A DNA stretch of 64,000 bases from Ascochyta rabiei. Taxonomy: Eukaryota > Ascomycota > Dothideomycetes > Pleosporales > Didymellaceae. The notes below the pieces were generated by a model. That model saw nothing but the letters and a program-made list of their open reading frames with translations. It searched no databases and was not told the origin of the DNA. The stretch lies in NCBI RefSeq assembly GCF_004011695.2, contig NC_082411.1:682001-746000 (forward strand), given 5' to 3'. Position 1 is the first letter of the stretch. Each line of letters starts with the position of its first letter. Positions 31,846-43,865 of the stretch are shown here, piece by piece. Position numbers and translations under genes: made by a program.

Positions 31846-32811
31846 ATACATTCGATTCGCACGCGTTTGGTCAATCACCACCGTTTCTTGCGGACGAATA
31901 GACTGCTTTTAGCGCGAGCATCATTGTACACAAGCTGCGACAAACTGTTGCATGAGGGAAGGTTTCACGCCTGGATGCTGCACGATATGTATACGTAGGT
32001 TACGTCAAGACACCAATATTTCTAATGCTGGGTACGATTGGGAGCGAATCTTACATCTTCACAACTCCGTACATGTGCTAGCAGTGTGCGAACCATGCTG
32101 GTGAATAGCTGATCGATTGCAGAATCCTAGATGACAAGGGTAGCGCACTCAACAACCTACTTCCTCCAGCAACACGCAAGCTATGCGCAAGTGCTATGTT
32201 CAAACTGAGGAACGGTGGATACCACCACTCTTATCTGCATCACCTCAGCGCCGTTCGCTCTACTACGATGACGTCTGAGGAATGGTCCATCATTGGGAGA
32301 CCTCGAACCGGGGATTCGCATCTCCGGTCGTCCCAAATCTAGCAGTCTCCAACGCGAGCCACGCATCTTCGTAAAGCTGCGGCACGCTCAACGTGACTAT
32401 TGTACAGCGCTCAACACACGCGTCTAGGCGGCATAATGCGTCGGCGGCTATTCATTTTAGCTGATGCTCAGAAGGATCCTTTACATCAGCATCTCCAACT
32501 CTAGACTACCCACTCGGTCCGTAAGAGAGATCTGGTTGGCGACCGGCTAGGCTTCTGATGGTTACCAGTCGTAGTGACAAAGGTGGGGTTAAACCTCACT
32601 AGGCAATGACATCCCAAGTCGGACCGCAAGCATCGCGTCTGCCGCGTCTGCCGCGTCTAGTCATCATCTTGGTCAGAGGGCGCGCCCTTTGGTCTTGACA
32701 GATATTACTGTTAGTGTCGACGTGAAAGAAACAGTCATATAAGCTCGCGCCCCTGGACTTCTCTGCTCTACAACGGCAGCCTGGCGTGACACCACAAATC
32801 TTTCGTTCGAC
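31846..32811. other. Intergenic, nothing recognised
   Basis: These 966 bp lie between same-strand genes. A hairpin-forming stretch at about 32296-32350 has weak tRNA box resemblance on the minus strand but does not fold as a tRNA. Confidence 0.5.
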
Positions 32812-34045
32812 ATGATCAGCGTACCCTACACGTGGGCCTGTTTGCTGCTTGGAGCGGCAGCAATAACGTTCATCACAAGTACCGCTAGAGAGTTCTTCAA
32901 AGTAAGATCTACAGTTTGGAGTCGAGTTTGAAAAGCACTAACCGTACCATCAGAAAGCATCACAACCATCTGCCAAGCGACGGAACTCGACAATTACAGC
33001 CAACCTCGCAGAAGATGTATACTACAATATCACACCCCTCAAAGACTTCAACATCAACGCTGAAGAGCCGATCAAGGCCCGCCCCTTCAAACCGAAATTC
33101 CACATGACAATGGGTACGTTCTGAGGAGGCACCACTGCTGATCATTCACTTTTGATGCATGTACCAGCGATCGAGAACATCACTCTCTCCGAACTCGTGG
33201 TCATGGACAAGACGTACCACGAGCGCATCAAGATACGCCGCAAGCTGCTTGCAGAGGAGCACCACGAAGTCCTAGGCACGAATCCCAAAGCCACGCCAGC
33301 CGTCCTTGAAATGTACAAATGGCTCACCCACACCTATCTGCCTGAACGTTTCCCCACATTGTTCAATCTCACCTCCACCGGCCTGCTCAACAAAACCACC
33401 CAGGAAAGCCTACCCTTGACCGCAGACTCGGCAGCCCACGCCCTCGAGCTCATGGGCTCCCACATCAACGACGACTTCCTGTTCCTCCTGCCCTCGGACA
33501 CGCCCGAAGACGCAGGCAAATACCGGCTCGAAGCCTTTGTCACCTGCTTCCCCTCTGGCTTCCGCACGCGGTCCAAGCTCGGCCTAGTACTCGCCGACAT
33601 CCACACGCCGGTGCCGCACTACAAGCAGAAGCTCGAGCTGTCCATGGACAGGTTCTTCGCCATGCTGCCCCTTGGCCGGATCGTGCAAAGGTGGAACTGG
33701 ACCATCACCACGTCGGGCGACTTGTTCTGCCGAGCAGGAAGCCACGCTACGCCCGACGAAGCAGCCCGGCAGTCTACGGACGTCAATCTGCGCACGACGT
33801 TCCTCCGCTGCGAGAGGCAGACGCTGCATCGACTGCCGGAATCAAAGGCGATTGTGTTTACCATCAGGACCCATCTGTATCCGATCACGGACTTGAGGGA
33901 CGAGGGCAGTGGCGAGGCGCTGTGTGAGGCTATTGACGGGCTGGAGACGGGGAGCGTGCCGAAGATGGCCGTGTACAAGAGGCAGGTGGTTTGGGGGGAC
34001 AAGGTCAAGGCGTTTCTGAGGGGCGAGATCGAGGTGGATGCCTGA
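32812..34045 (+). CDS. DUF3445 / haem-dependent oxidative N-demethylase-like protein
   Basis: The family has one characterised bacterial group, haem-dependent oxidative N-demethylases acting on dimethylamine. Fungal members have unknown substrates. Exons are 32812-32901, 32954-33113 and 33168-34045, giving 375 aa. An N-terminal anchor (YTWACLLLGAAAITFIT) comes first. The domain reads ARPFKPKFHMTMAIENITLSELVVMDKTY, then FVTCFPSGF, DIHTPVPHYKQKLELSMDRFF and LGRIVQRWNWTI, all typical blocks. The anchor is extra compared with bacterial enzymes. The gene converges on the intradiol dioxygenase with only 111 bp between stops. Confidence 0.85.
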
Positions 34046-34156
34046 GCAGCGACAGGTGGACGGACGAGTTGCGAAGCAAGAGATCTTGGTCACGTTTCTG
34101 CCACCTACTCAAAGGCCCTTGAATTGGTTGGCCTCCCGTGCATTTGCTGTTCTGTC

Positions 34157-35289
34157 CTAGTCTACGTCGGGAACGGGTACGCCGTTGATGATGGTCATGC
34201 CCTCCTCTCGGCCAAGAGACTTCATAGCCCTCACGGCCTCGTCGTGCCTCAGCTTCTTCGTCTCTTCGTCTGTGACGAGCACAAAGTCGTATGTGAGCAG
34301 CTTCGTGCCCTCGCTCACCTTGTACTCCTTTGCCTGCTCCGGCGTCACCGTGTCGAGGCCTACGATGAGCGACTCCTTGACTCCGAACACGGCGTCCGAG
34401 GTCTCGTAGTCGGATCCGCGCAGGTACAGGGCGCTGTGGGAACACGGGTCAGCCGCTGAAGGCAACGCCCGGCTACGGCGAAGCAAAGGGGAATGGGGCA
34501 CTCACGTCACCAGGTGGTCGAAACCGTGCTTGTCAAACATGAAATGCATATGGCTCGGCCTCCAGCAGTGCCGGCCGAGCTTCTGCAGCAGCCGCCCCAC
34601 GGGCCCATCGTGCGGGATGGGATAGGGCACAGGCACGATGGCGTGGAACCAGAAGACGCCGTCCTTGTCGCTGTGTATGACTGCTCTGCCGTCCGCCTTG
34701 CTCCCGCGGTCGTCGTACTGCACGTCGTACTTGCCGTTGCTGTCCGTCTCCCAGATGTCTACCTTGACGCCTTCGATGGGCTCGCCGCTCGTGGACTTGA
34801 CTGTGCACAGCACGAGCAGCGGTTCGCCGTTGGGGTCCGCCGAGATGGAGAAGCCGTTCTGGTCGGCTGGGGCGTCGTGGGTGTGGAAGGGGCCCAGCAC
34901 GGTTCCTTCTGTCGAGTGCGCTGGCTTGGGGTGGTCGATGGAGTCGACGAGGAGGGAGAGGCCGACAATGTCGGAGAGGAGGATGAATTCCTACCTCGTC
35001 TTAGCGCCTTGCGAAGCGGGATGCTGACCGTCTGCCATACCTGTCGTACGTCTGAACATATCTGTCCCACTTGCGTGAGGAACTGGATCCCTGCCATCCA
35101 CTCATCGAAGCTCAAGCGTGTCTCGCGCGCAAAGTCGTGGAGATGCGAGACCAGGCGCTCCATCACGTACTTCAGTCTCGGATCGGCGCATTGTGAGTTG
35201 ATGCGGACTACGTTTTCCGTGATATTGTCAATCGTGAGATCTTTCAGGGTCGGCACAGAGGCATCTTTTGGGGGGCCGGTAGTAGACAT
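34157..35289 (-). CDS. Intradiol ring-cleavage dioxygenase (hydroxyquinol/catechol type)
   Basis: The enzyme would use non-haem Fe(III) to cleave catechols or hydroxyquinol between the hydroxyls, feeding the 3-oxoadipate pathway. Exon 1 is 35289-35041, exon 2 34990-34506 and exon 3 34433-34157, giving 336 aa. The N-terminal dimerisation part includes RLSFDEWMAGIQFLTQVGQI. The core has EGTVLGPFHTHDAP, GKYDVQYDD, PVPYPIPHDGPVG and HCWRPSHMHFMF. The last two carry a Tyr and the SHMH histidines that, with a Tyr from the GKYDVQY block, make the known iron ligand set. Substrate choice cannot be read from the sequence with certainty. It is likely cytosolic, as no signal peptide is seen. Confidence 0.92.
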
Positions 35290-35805
35290 GCTAAACCTGT
35301 CCTGCTTCAGCTTCGACTTGTTCGTCTTGCTGCAGTGGCTGGCGTTCTGCCCAGACTTCTCTAGACGAGGCAGACGAGGCGTGAGACCAGAGGTTGTAGT
35401 TACGGAAGCCCAGCGCTTCGGCAAGACCTTGGATCAAGTTAAATAGTAGCACGAAGAGGTCGGTCATATCTCAAGCTATGGCATCCTAGCTAACACGGCG
35501 CTGCCGGTCAGTAGGGACGTGGGAACCATGGAACTGCCCCGCCGCTTATGAGCTCGGCGGCAGTGGTGCATCCTGGCGCGGTATCTGATGACCACGCCAG
35601 ACGCCTCATAGGCTGCAGCATTTGTCCGCCGTGATGGTGCCCCGCTCGACGCATGGAGATGAACACGACAGACACGACAGGCGGGCACGCGGGGAACCTC
35701 TCGGGACGCGGGTGCTCCGCTAGTGCGGGGTTCCTCGGCTTACCAAGAGCTTACTCACTCTTTCCTGCACGTCCCACTTTCATGTTCGGGCTCTGACCGA
35801 AACTA
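35290..35805. other. Upstream region of the dioxygenase gene
   Basis: This is promoter-type DNA between the divergent dioxygenase and metallo-hydrolase genes. A frame continues upstream of the dioxygenase start without an ATG. Nothing else is recognised. Confidence 0.45.
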
Positions 35806-35985
35806 GACATCAACAAACATGAACAAATATGAACAAACATGAACAAACATGAACAAACATGAACAAACATCAACAAACATGAACAAACATGAACAAACAT
35901 GAACAAACATGGACAAACATGGACAAACATGGACAAACATGGACAAACATGGACAAACATAGACAAATCGACAAATATAGACAAA
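35806..35985. repeat. 10-bp minisatellite (GAACAAACAT type)
   Basis: About 17 consecutive 10-bp units run head to tail. The first ten or so are mostly GAACAAACAT and the next five are GGACAAACAT. The end decays into CGACAAATAT-like units. The change from GAAC to GGAC is a single transition shared by a block of adjacent copies, which fits local duplication. The array is 36 bp upstream of the metallo-hydrolase ATG. Confidence 0.93.
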
Positions 35986-36021
35986 CTACGTCACCATTGG
36001 ACCGTTCATCCACCCTCGCTA

Positions 36022-37227
36022 ATGCAACGAGTTGCGTACATCCTCCTTCTTGCATGTCTGGTGTGTATGGTGACATGGTTCTCATTACACCGTCGTGCAT
36101 CGCAGCGCCATGCTGCGACTGAGAAAAGCCAGAGTGGGCCTGATGAATGCCCCTTCACCATCCGTCAGCTGAACCAAACTACATACCTTGTTCGTGAAAG
36201 AGATCGATTCGTAAGCCAATGCAACACACCGACGCGAATGAAACATGCGTCCTGACCATACCAGGGCGAGTATCCACATATATACGTGAAGAAACACACA
36301 GAGACGCTTCCCGACGGACAAAGAGCCAGCGTCCTGATAGTAAACGACACCGGCTGCGGCACATCAACCCGCAACCACACCACCACCACCAGTCAGGACT
36401 GGAACATCAGAACCTTCATCGACCACCACCTAAACCCAAACAGAGACGACATCCTGTACCTCGTCATCCTCTCCCACTGCCACTACGACCACATCCTCGG
36501 ACTAGAGCCCCTCCTCCACAGCCCACAGCGCCGCAACATAGCCATCCTCTCCTCCTCCCACGACCCCGCGTTCCTGCACCCCCGCTCCAATCTAGAGCAG
36601 CACTCGTTATGCGCGAGCATGAACCTCCGCTGTCCTGTATACAGGACCTCACTCTGGGCCGCCCACGACCAGCATCTCACAATCCCACACCCGCATCTAC
36701 CCACCCCGCTGCACCTCCCCCTCACAACCCTGCACATCCCAGGCCACACCCCGGACAGCCTCGCCTGGTACGACGCCGCCGAACGCGCCCTGTACGTCGG
36801 CGACGCGCTGTATGAGCGCCAGAGCCCCGAATCGCGCGCCGCGCCGTGGGGCGGCGAGGCCCCTGCGCCCATCCTGTTTCCGGGCGAGGGCGACTTGGTC
36901 GCTTGGTGGCGGAGCGTGCATCTCCTGCTGGGGTTTGTGGAACGGCGGAATGCGGAGACGGCATGTAGGTGTGTCACGCTCTCGGCGGGACATGTTACGG
37001 TCGGGGTCGATGCTGTGGCGTGCTTGCTGGCTGTGCGGCGGTTCATGGCGAGGGTGTTGAGGGGTGAGGTCGAGGTTCGGGAACAGCCGGAGAAAAGGGG
37101 GGAGCGGTTCGGGTATTGGGTTGAGGAGGGGGGGAGGTTTAGTCTTGGGGCGCCGTTGAGGGTGGTTGGCGAGGGGAGAGTGGGTATTCCTGAGGATGAA
37201 TGGAGGGAGGGTGGAATGGTGGGTTGA
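36022..37227 (+). CDS. Metallo-beta-lactamase-fold hydrolase with N-terminal membrane anchor
   Basis: Exon 1 is 36022-36210, the intron 36211-36264 and exon 2 36265-37227, giving 383 aa. Residues 4-22 (VAYILLLACLVCMVTWFSL) make a signal anchor. All zinc ligands of the fold are present: HCHYDH at about residues 134-139, His in HIPGHTPD near 221, Asp in YVGDALY near 241 and His in LSAGHVTVG near 305. The substrate is unknown; in fungi such enzymes include lactonases and thioesterases. The start codon follows the 10-bp minisatellite closely. Confidence 0.87.
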
Positions 37228-37595
37228 GTTGTTGGGTGTCTTGATATCAATATGGACGTCTCGGCGCGAGGCAGTTCTACCAGGAAGGATGGACTGCTGT
37301 ACGGCTACTGGTTGCCCCCCCACACGTTACTATCATGGACTATTGGATACGCGGCGCTCCAGAAATCGATGCGTCTACTCTGACGATGCCGCACACAGGC
37401 ATCGACGGCTCCTGTTTCATTGACGAAGCGTCCCAGCATGCCGACATGAAATCCGCCATGGAGGTGTCCCATCGGTGTGTAGTGTGAGAGCAAAGTAGAC
37501 AGCAGTATTGATCCTGTCTCAATTGAATTGGGTTGAATCATTACATCCCATCGCACCAAGCAGTTGTCCTCCAATGACATTCTCGTTGCCTCATC
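37228..37595. other. Convergent intergenic region
   Basis: These 368 bp lie between the metallo-hydrolase and LEA-like stops; no feature is seen apart from the telomere-like tract just beyond. Confidence 0.5.
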
Positions 37596-37610
37596 CCCTA
37601 ACCCTAACCC
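37596..37610. repeat. Short interstitial telomere-like repeat
   Basis: Two and a half copies of CCCTAA (TTAGGG on the minus strand) lie 4 nt past the stop codon of the minus-strand LEA-like gene. TTAGGG is the usual telomere unit of filamentous ascomycetes. A chance match is possible at this length. Confidence 0.6.
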
Positions 37611-37613
37611 CCT

Positions 37614-38222
37614 CTATTGCCTAAGCTGCTCCTTCTTCTTCTCCGCCTCCGTCAAGCCAAGACTATCCGTCCCACTCTTCGACGTATCCTTGACGAAATT
37701 ACCTCCAGCTGCAAGACAAAACTCCATCAGCACATGCTTAGCTTCACCAAAAAATCCCCCTCAGCAACTCAACTCACCTTTGGTGGTGTCTCCAAGACCC
37801 TGCGTGAGCCCCGTGACGGTGTCGCCGACGCCCTTCCCTGCCGTACTGACAACGTTGCCCGTCGCGTCCGTGACGGCTCCGACGCCCTTGCCGAGCGTGT
37901 TGGTTGCAGCGCCGAGCGTGTTGCCTGGTGCAAGTCAGTATGCTTACTGGAGGCAAAAACAAGCGGCGATCGTGTTGGTGGATGTGTGTCTTTCTGAGGC
38001 GGAGGAGGGAGTGGGTGAGTTGAAAGGTGTAATGGGACGGACCGAGGCCGCTGGTTGCGGTGCCGAAGAAGCCTGTCGATGGTCAGCTTTTGATCCGGGG
38101 GGTGCTTTGTTTGATGAACACCTGCGAACGGTGCTTCGATGCGTCGTGTTCCTGCTATGTGAATTGCGTCAAAGAGATAGGTACATACCCTTCTGCTGAT
38201 GTTGCTGGTTTTGCTCGGCCAT
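37614..38222 (-). CDS. Small LEA-like amphipathic-repeat protein
   Basis: Four exons (38222-38189, 38072-38043, 37924-37778, 37708-37614) give 101 aa. All junctions keep phase; intron 2 uses a weak GTCCGT donor. After a Gln-rich start (MAEQNQQHQQK) the protein repeats Gly/Thr/Val-rich units such as GLGNTLGAATNTLGKGVGAVTDATGN and TAGKGVGDTVTGLTQGLGD. It ends in a charged helix (LTEAEKKKEQLRQ). This composition is typical of LEA or hydrophilin-type stress proteins in fungi. Four exons in such a short gene make the structure error-prone, but the continuous repeat pattern across exons supports it. Confidence 0.78.
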
Positions 38223-39154
38223 GTTGATGATGGGTGTCTGTCTGGGTCAAGTTGAATGGTTATTGGGTGTGTGCAAGTAGTAACATGTTAAGCAATTCAT
38301 TGCTGCTATATATGGTACCTCAGCCTGGTATGACGTCGTATCTGCCCTGCAGCTACCTATCCTTGTCGCGACCCCTCACCTGGTGAGAGAAATGGGGATC
38401 ATCGATTCTCAACGGCTCTCAGAGGCTGAGATACGTGTGGGCTTGCAGATCGATCTTCGTATTATCACATCATTGACAGGGCTAAGCCCCACCCAGGACG
38501 GGCTGGTGAGAGGACAAATCGCCATGTTGAACGGGTGCATGTTAGAACGGGATATTTGATCAGGCATGGAGTAGTCGAGTGCACAACATATGAAGTTATC
38601 AGTTCGTTCTGAATTAGATGGAGCTATGCACACGAAAAAACCTGCCATCCGTCGTAAATCCTCCCATCATGTGCGTGTTCATACGGTCATGCCGAGGAAC
38701 TCTGTACAGGGGACCTCTCAGTAAAGCGGTCCAAAGACAGGCCTTGGAGGAAACGACCATGAAGAACGCATTGCAGGCGTCCACCACTCGCATCCTAAAA
38801 TCAAGAAGATGCAGGAACGAAGAACGAGGAAAGGGTACTAGAACCAGAAGACAAAACATCCACCCAAATCGCAGAGGCGGTCGGTGTGGAGGCTCCCTTA
38901 GCAAATCCGGAACGCCATCGTGGTATTGTACCCGCTCATGATACAGGCCGAAAGATGGTCAAAACACCACCATCCTTTCGAGACCTGAGACTCGACAACA
39001 AAGAACTTTTGAACCCCGCTAGTCTTGATGCGAAATGCAGCAGAATGCGCGCAGAAAATGCCCCTGTCTATGCAACGAAACAAGCGATTAGATTACCGCG
39101 TGTGGTGCTGTCTATGGGTATGACCGCCACGCGCTGAAACGAATTAGAAGGTAA
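38223..39154. other. Intergenic, nothing recognised
   Basis: These 932 bp lie between same-strand genes, upstream of the LEA-like gene and downstream of eIF4G. Open frames here are short and unsupported. Confidence 0.5.
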
Positions 39155-42100
39155 TCACTCAGACGGCTTTGCTTCCGTCTCGGCGGCAGCTGGTTGTGGG
39201 GAGCCAACCTCGCCGGCGTTGTCTTCGGCTTCGAGGGCTGCTAACGCACTGCAGAGGAGTTAGAAAATGGTCTTTATACCCATCAAAACGATTGACTTAC
39301 TCGAACGCATTTGCATGTGCGGTTGACTTCTCCTTCTGTACTGGGGGAGTGCCGGTACGGGAAGAGTTACCCGACTCGTCACCTCCACGGCCCATCATAG
39401 CGGGACCGAGACCACGACGGCCGCTGCCGCTGCGGCTGCCCAGCATGGAGGGACCAAGGGAACCGGTGTTGTTTAGTCCGCGGTTAGATGCGCCCTTGGA
39501 CAACTTGCGGAGATCGTCCATCTGTACACGGCCGCCGGTGTCCTGGGGAGGCATCATGCCGCCGCCAGAGAATGAGCGCGCGTCACCGCGTCCCATGGGG
39601 AGACGACCACCGCCTCCACCGCGCTGCGAGCGCGATCGCTCCATCTCAGCAGCTTGCTGCGCAGCGACAGCGTCCTGGTGGATTTCAGCGAGGGTCTTGG
39701 GGCCCTTGAGGATGTCCTTGGACTTCCAGCCAGACTTGCGAAGATCGATTGTGTCCAACAGCATGAACTGCAGACGAGATGGGAGGCCTTCCATGTTCAT
39801 GACCTTCTCAACACGCTCGAAGTACATGTTGATCATCTTGGGGCCAGCCTCAGCGGACTCCATGGTGGAACCAACGGTGCGCAGAAGCTTGACCAAGCTC
39901 TCAATGGCAGACTCATCAGGCAAGCCTTCAAAGTCCAGGAGCTTGAGAACGCACTCGTGCATGATACGCAGAGTCAACATGCCTAGCTTGTAAAGCTCAC
40001 CAATGAACTGGATGAGACCCAGACCCTTGCGCTTGGCAGCGGCCGCAACGTAGTACTCGTCCGAAAGCAGGGTGGCTTCCTTGCCCGCGTCAGGTACCTC
40101 GGGCAGGTTGACTTCCCAACCACGCTCAAACTCTTCCTGACAGCGGTTAAGAAGGTACTTGCGGAACAAGGCTCCACCAACGACAGGGTTGTTCTGCTTG
40201 TCGCGGACGTTCTCATCCTTGATGTCGTGACTCATAGTCTGAAGCATGCGGTTGCAGAACTTGGCGTACATGGAGGACCAGTGAGACTCGTCACAAGCCT
40301 TCTCAAAGGTGAGCTGAATGACCTGGCGGAGAGTGCGGCCATCAGTCTCGTCCTTGGACTGTGCGGCAATCTCGAGGATCTGGTCTGAGATCTTGTCGAA
40401 CTTCTCGGGCGTCATCTTGTTGAGAGCGGCCTTGACCTTGCGCTGCACCATGTCGGGAGCCATGTGGCCAGAGACGACCTGCTTCTCGGATCCGTGGGGC
40501 TTCCAGCCCGTGGTGGACTTTTCGAGGTCCTTGACCTCCTTGCCAGCAGTGAGAGGCATGGTCTTGACGTCTGACTGGTGACCCTTCTGGCCACCACCGC
40601 CGCGGCGGCTGCGGTCACCACGACCACCCTGCGAACCAACACGAGGGGAGTTGGGTCCAGGCTGGAAGGAAGACGAACGGGACATGCCAGGTGGGCCCAT
40701 AGGGAAACCACGCTGGCTACCGCCCTGTACGAAAGGTGCCAGAGGGTTGGTCATTGTGCCACCACGGCCAGAGGCTTGTTCGAAGCGCTGTTGCGAGGTT
40801 GTGCCAGGAGGCAATGTGCGCGTAGTACCAAACGCACCTCCCTGACCAAAGTTGCCCATGCCGCCAGGACCACTAAGACCAGAGCGGCCTGAAGGAGCGC
40901 GACCACCGACAGTGTTACCGCGGACAGACGGTGTACGAGCCGAGTCGGAACCATCACCAACGGTCTCCTTGAGCTTGAGGTCCCAATCAACCGAAGGCTT
41001 CTCCTTGAAGACTTCCTGGAATTGGAGCAAGAAGTCCTTGTCGTACTGGCGGCCCTTGCTCTTGGAACCTTGGTTCAACGCAGGGTTGGGAGACTGGATG
41101 CCCTCAGGGTAGTTGATGGCTTCGTTGCGAATCGCAAGGAAACGAGCTGTCTTGAGCGACTCCATACCAGCGGTGGGCTGAGCTGGCTCGACAGGCTTGT
41201 TGGTCTCAAGCTTGAGCGCGGCTGGCTTAGGCTTCGTAGCAGATGAGGGCTTGGCCGCGGGAGCAGGAGTAGGAGCAGCTGCCGGAGGTGCAGAATCCTC
41301 GCTGGGCTCCTCGCCGGTGGCTCCAGGACCGAACATGGTGTTCTTCTTCAGAGAGGCAAAGAGCTCCTTGTCCTTGGCCTCACGTTCAGCCTTCTGCTCA
41401 GGAGTCTCGTTTTCACGGGCAATCTCAGCAGCTTCAGCTTCACGTTCGGCCTTGCGCATGGCCTCTTCAGCAGCCTTGGCCTTTTCACCAGCCTTGGCGT
41501 CCTCTTCGGCCTTTTTGCGCTTCTTCTCCTCTTCGTAGCGCTTGTCCTCTTCGTCGCGCCTCTTGTCTTCCGCCTCCATCTCAGCGACCATGCGCTCGAA
41601 TTCCTCCTCTTCCTTGCGCTTCTTCTCCGCTTCGTCGTCTTCGGCCTTGGTGGCCGCGTCAGACGCTTCCTTCTCCTTTGCCTCCTTAGCGGCCTTTTCT
41701 TCAGCCTCCTTGGCCTCTTTAGCGGCGGCAGCTTCTTCCTTTTCTTTAGCCTCTTTGGCAGCAGCGGCTTCCTTGTCCTTGGCCTCTTGAGCAGCCTTCT
41801 CTTCGGCAGCCTTGGCGTCGTCCTTCTTCTTCTGCTCAGCTTCAGCAGCGGCCTTGGCTTCCGAGTCCGCATCATCCTTGGCCTTCTTGTCCGCTTCTTC
41901 TTGAAGACGGAGTTTCTCCTGGAACTGCTTGACGAAGTCGGCCTTCTTCTCGCTTGCCGACTTGGCAGGTGCTTCCTCAGTGCGGGTGGCGTCTGAGGCG
42001 CTGGGAGCGCGAGGAGGTGGCGTAGGCGTGGCGACAATCGCGGGGGACTTGGACTGTGCAGGAGCTGCAGGGGCCGCGTTGGGTGCGGGCGAGGGAGCGC

Positions 42101-43865
42101 CCTTGCCCTTGTTGAAGTCGACGACCTCGCCATCGGGGTTTTTGATGATGATGGCCTTGCTCGGTTTCTTCGGACGCTCAAAGGCGCTCGAGCTCGGTGC
42201 TGGGCTGGCGGATGTGACGCTGGGCGTGTGGGCGTGCGAGATGTGGTTCACGTTGGTCATCGCAGGCGTTGTGGGCTGAGGGACGGCAGAAGGCGGGCGC
42301 TCGGACATCTGCGAGGGGGTGCGCGACATGCTCTGTCCCTGAGGCGGCTGACCGTAAGGGCCAGGCATGGAGTAAGGGTTTTGCATCTGCTGAGGGAAGC
42401 CGTGGCCACGACCAGGGCTCGCAGGAACACCAGGGTAGTGAATCGACTGCTGCAGCCCGTACTGCTGGCCACCATAGTAGTTGCCGTAGGGATCGAGACC
42501 CTGGGGAGGCATACCGTACATATTCTGTTGTTGCAAAGCCGTTAGATACTGATCGTGTTCATGAGTCGTGAAAGCAGAAAAGTCGACAGGTTGTAAGAAA
42601 GCGTTCGACTCGTCGTCAGGTGCTTGGAGCTCAAGCGCCTTCAGGTTTGTCGAACGAACATGCGGAGACTGAGAAAGTGGAGAAATGGGAGATGCAGCCG
42701 ACGTGTTGATCGCTTTGCTAATCTCCGAAGTAGAGAGAAGGTTGGGAAGATGAGAAGGTATACGAACTGGCTGGGGGTAGGGTTGTCCCGGGTAGTAGGG
42801 TGCGCCCTGCGGGTTAGCAAAGTGCTGCTGCTGGTGCATGGTAGCGGGAGTGATGGCGGGGCTGCGGTTCTGGCGGTAGGGGGAGTTGTGCTGCATAGCG
42901 CCCTGGGGGGTGAAGGCCGGAGGCATGCCTCGTCCCATGGATTGGTTGGGCATGGGACGGTAGGGCTGTGGCGAGTGGTTGGCAACGTTGGGGTTGTAGT
43001 GGGCCTGCGGCTGGAAGCCACGGCCACCACCACGGCCGTTGGGAGCGAAGTTGGCGGCCGGGTTGCTGTGGGAGGACTGGGAGGATTCGCGGCGCAGGTG
43101 CTGGGCCTGGGGGGCGTGTGAGTTGGGTTGCGCAGGCATAGCGGGGCGGGTCTGCGGTGGGGAGTCAGTGGATGGGGCACGGGCGGGGCACGGTTGGTGC
43201 TTGGGAAGCATGGGTGGGCGTACACTTACGCTGTCGGCGCTTTCACTGCCCTGGCCACCAAAGACCAGGTTGGGGCGCGTGGGCAGGCTGTCCGGCTTGG
43301 GGCCGCCCGAGATGGGCGTGGGGATGGGCGAGGGCGAGTGGGCAGGCGAGGCGACGCGCGGGTTCTGGGCCTGGGGGTTCAGGTTGCTGGCGCTGCCCTG
43401 GACGACGGGCGAGGCATGTGCAGGGGCGGGCGAGGCGGCGAGCGAGCCAAACTTGATGCCCGAGGGCGGGCCGGCGGTGGGAGGCGTCTGCTTGATGTGG
43501 ACCGAGGACTTGCGGCCGTGGTCGCCGTTGGGGCCGCCACCGACAATGGCGGGCATGGCGGGGATGGTGGGCACGGCGGGCGTGATGCCGGCGCTGCCGT
43601 TCACGGGGGAGACGGAGGCGGAGGCGCTCTTGCCATGCTGTGCGGACGGCGGGGCTCCCACTGCCGCGGGCGCGCCGCTGGACGCGATCGTAGGAGAAGA
43701 GATCTTCTTGGTCGCGTTGGCGTACGAGCTGCGGGCAGTGGGCTGAGCCGAACCAGCGGCCACGGTGGCGGACGATCCAGACGAGGACTTGTTCGCGGGC
43801 GTAGCGGTCGAGGAAGCGGCGGCGGCGGTCGGTGGGTTCTGCGCGTGCGAAGCGGATGCACTCAT
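39155..43865 (-). CDS. Translation initiation factor eIF4G
   Basis: eIF4G is the cytosolic scaffold of eIF4F, joining cap-binding eIF4E, helicase eIF4A and poly(A)-binding protein. The model uses exon 1 43865-43230, a 78-nt stopless intron 43229-43152, exon 2 43151-39301, an intron 39300-39249 and exon 3 39248-39155, giving 1526 aa. The N-terminal 600 residues are Pro/Gln/Ala-rich. Residues about 610-815 are Lys/Glu/Ala-rich and likely helical. The eIF4E-binding motif YDKDFLL is near residue 916. RG-rich segments follow, then the MIF4G domain at about 1110-1355 (VQRKVKAALNKMTPEKFDKI, EKACDESHWSSMYAKFC, FIGELYKLGMLT). The last exon gives an acidic, Ala-rich tail ending EAKPSE. The start at MSASASHAQ is chosen as the first ATG after the GC-rich leader; a longer frame upstream lacks family features. 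Confidence 0.92.

Noticed and set aside
32290..32380. tRNA-like boxes on the minus strand (TGGCTCGCGTTGG and GGTTCGAGGTC)
   Set aside because: The spacing is possible, but the T arm and anticodon arm do not fold and there is no T-run terminator. At best it is a pseudo-tRNA.
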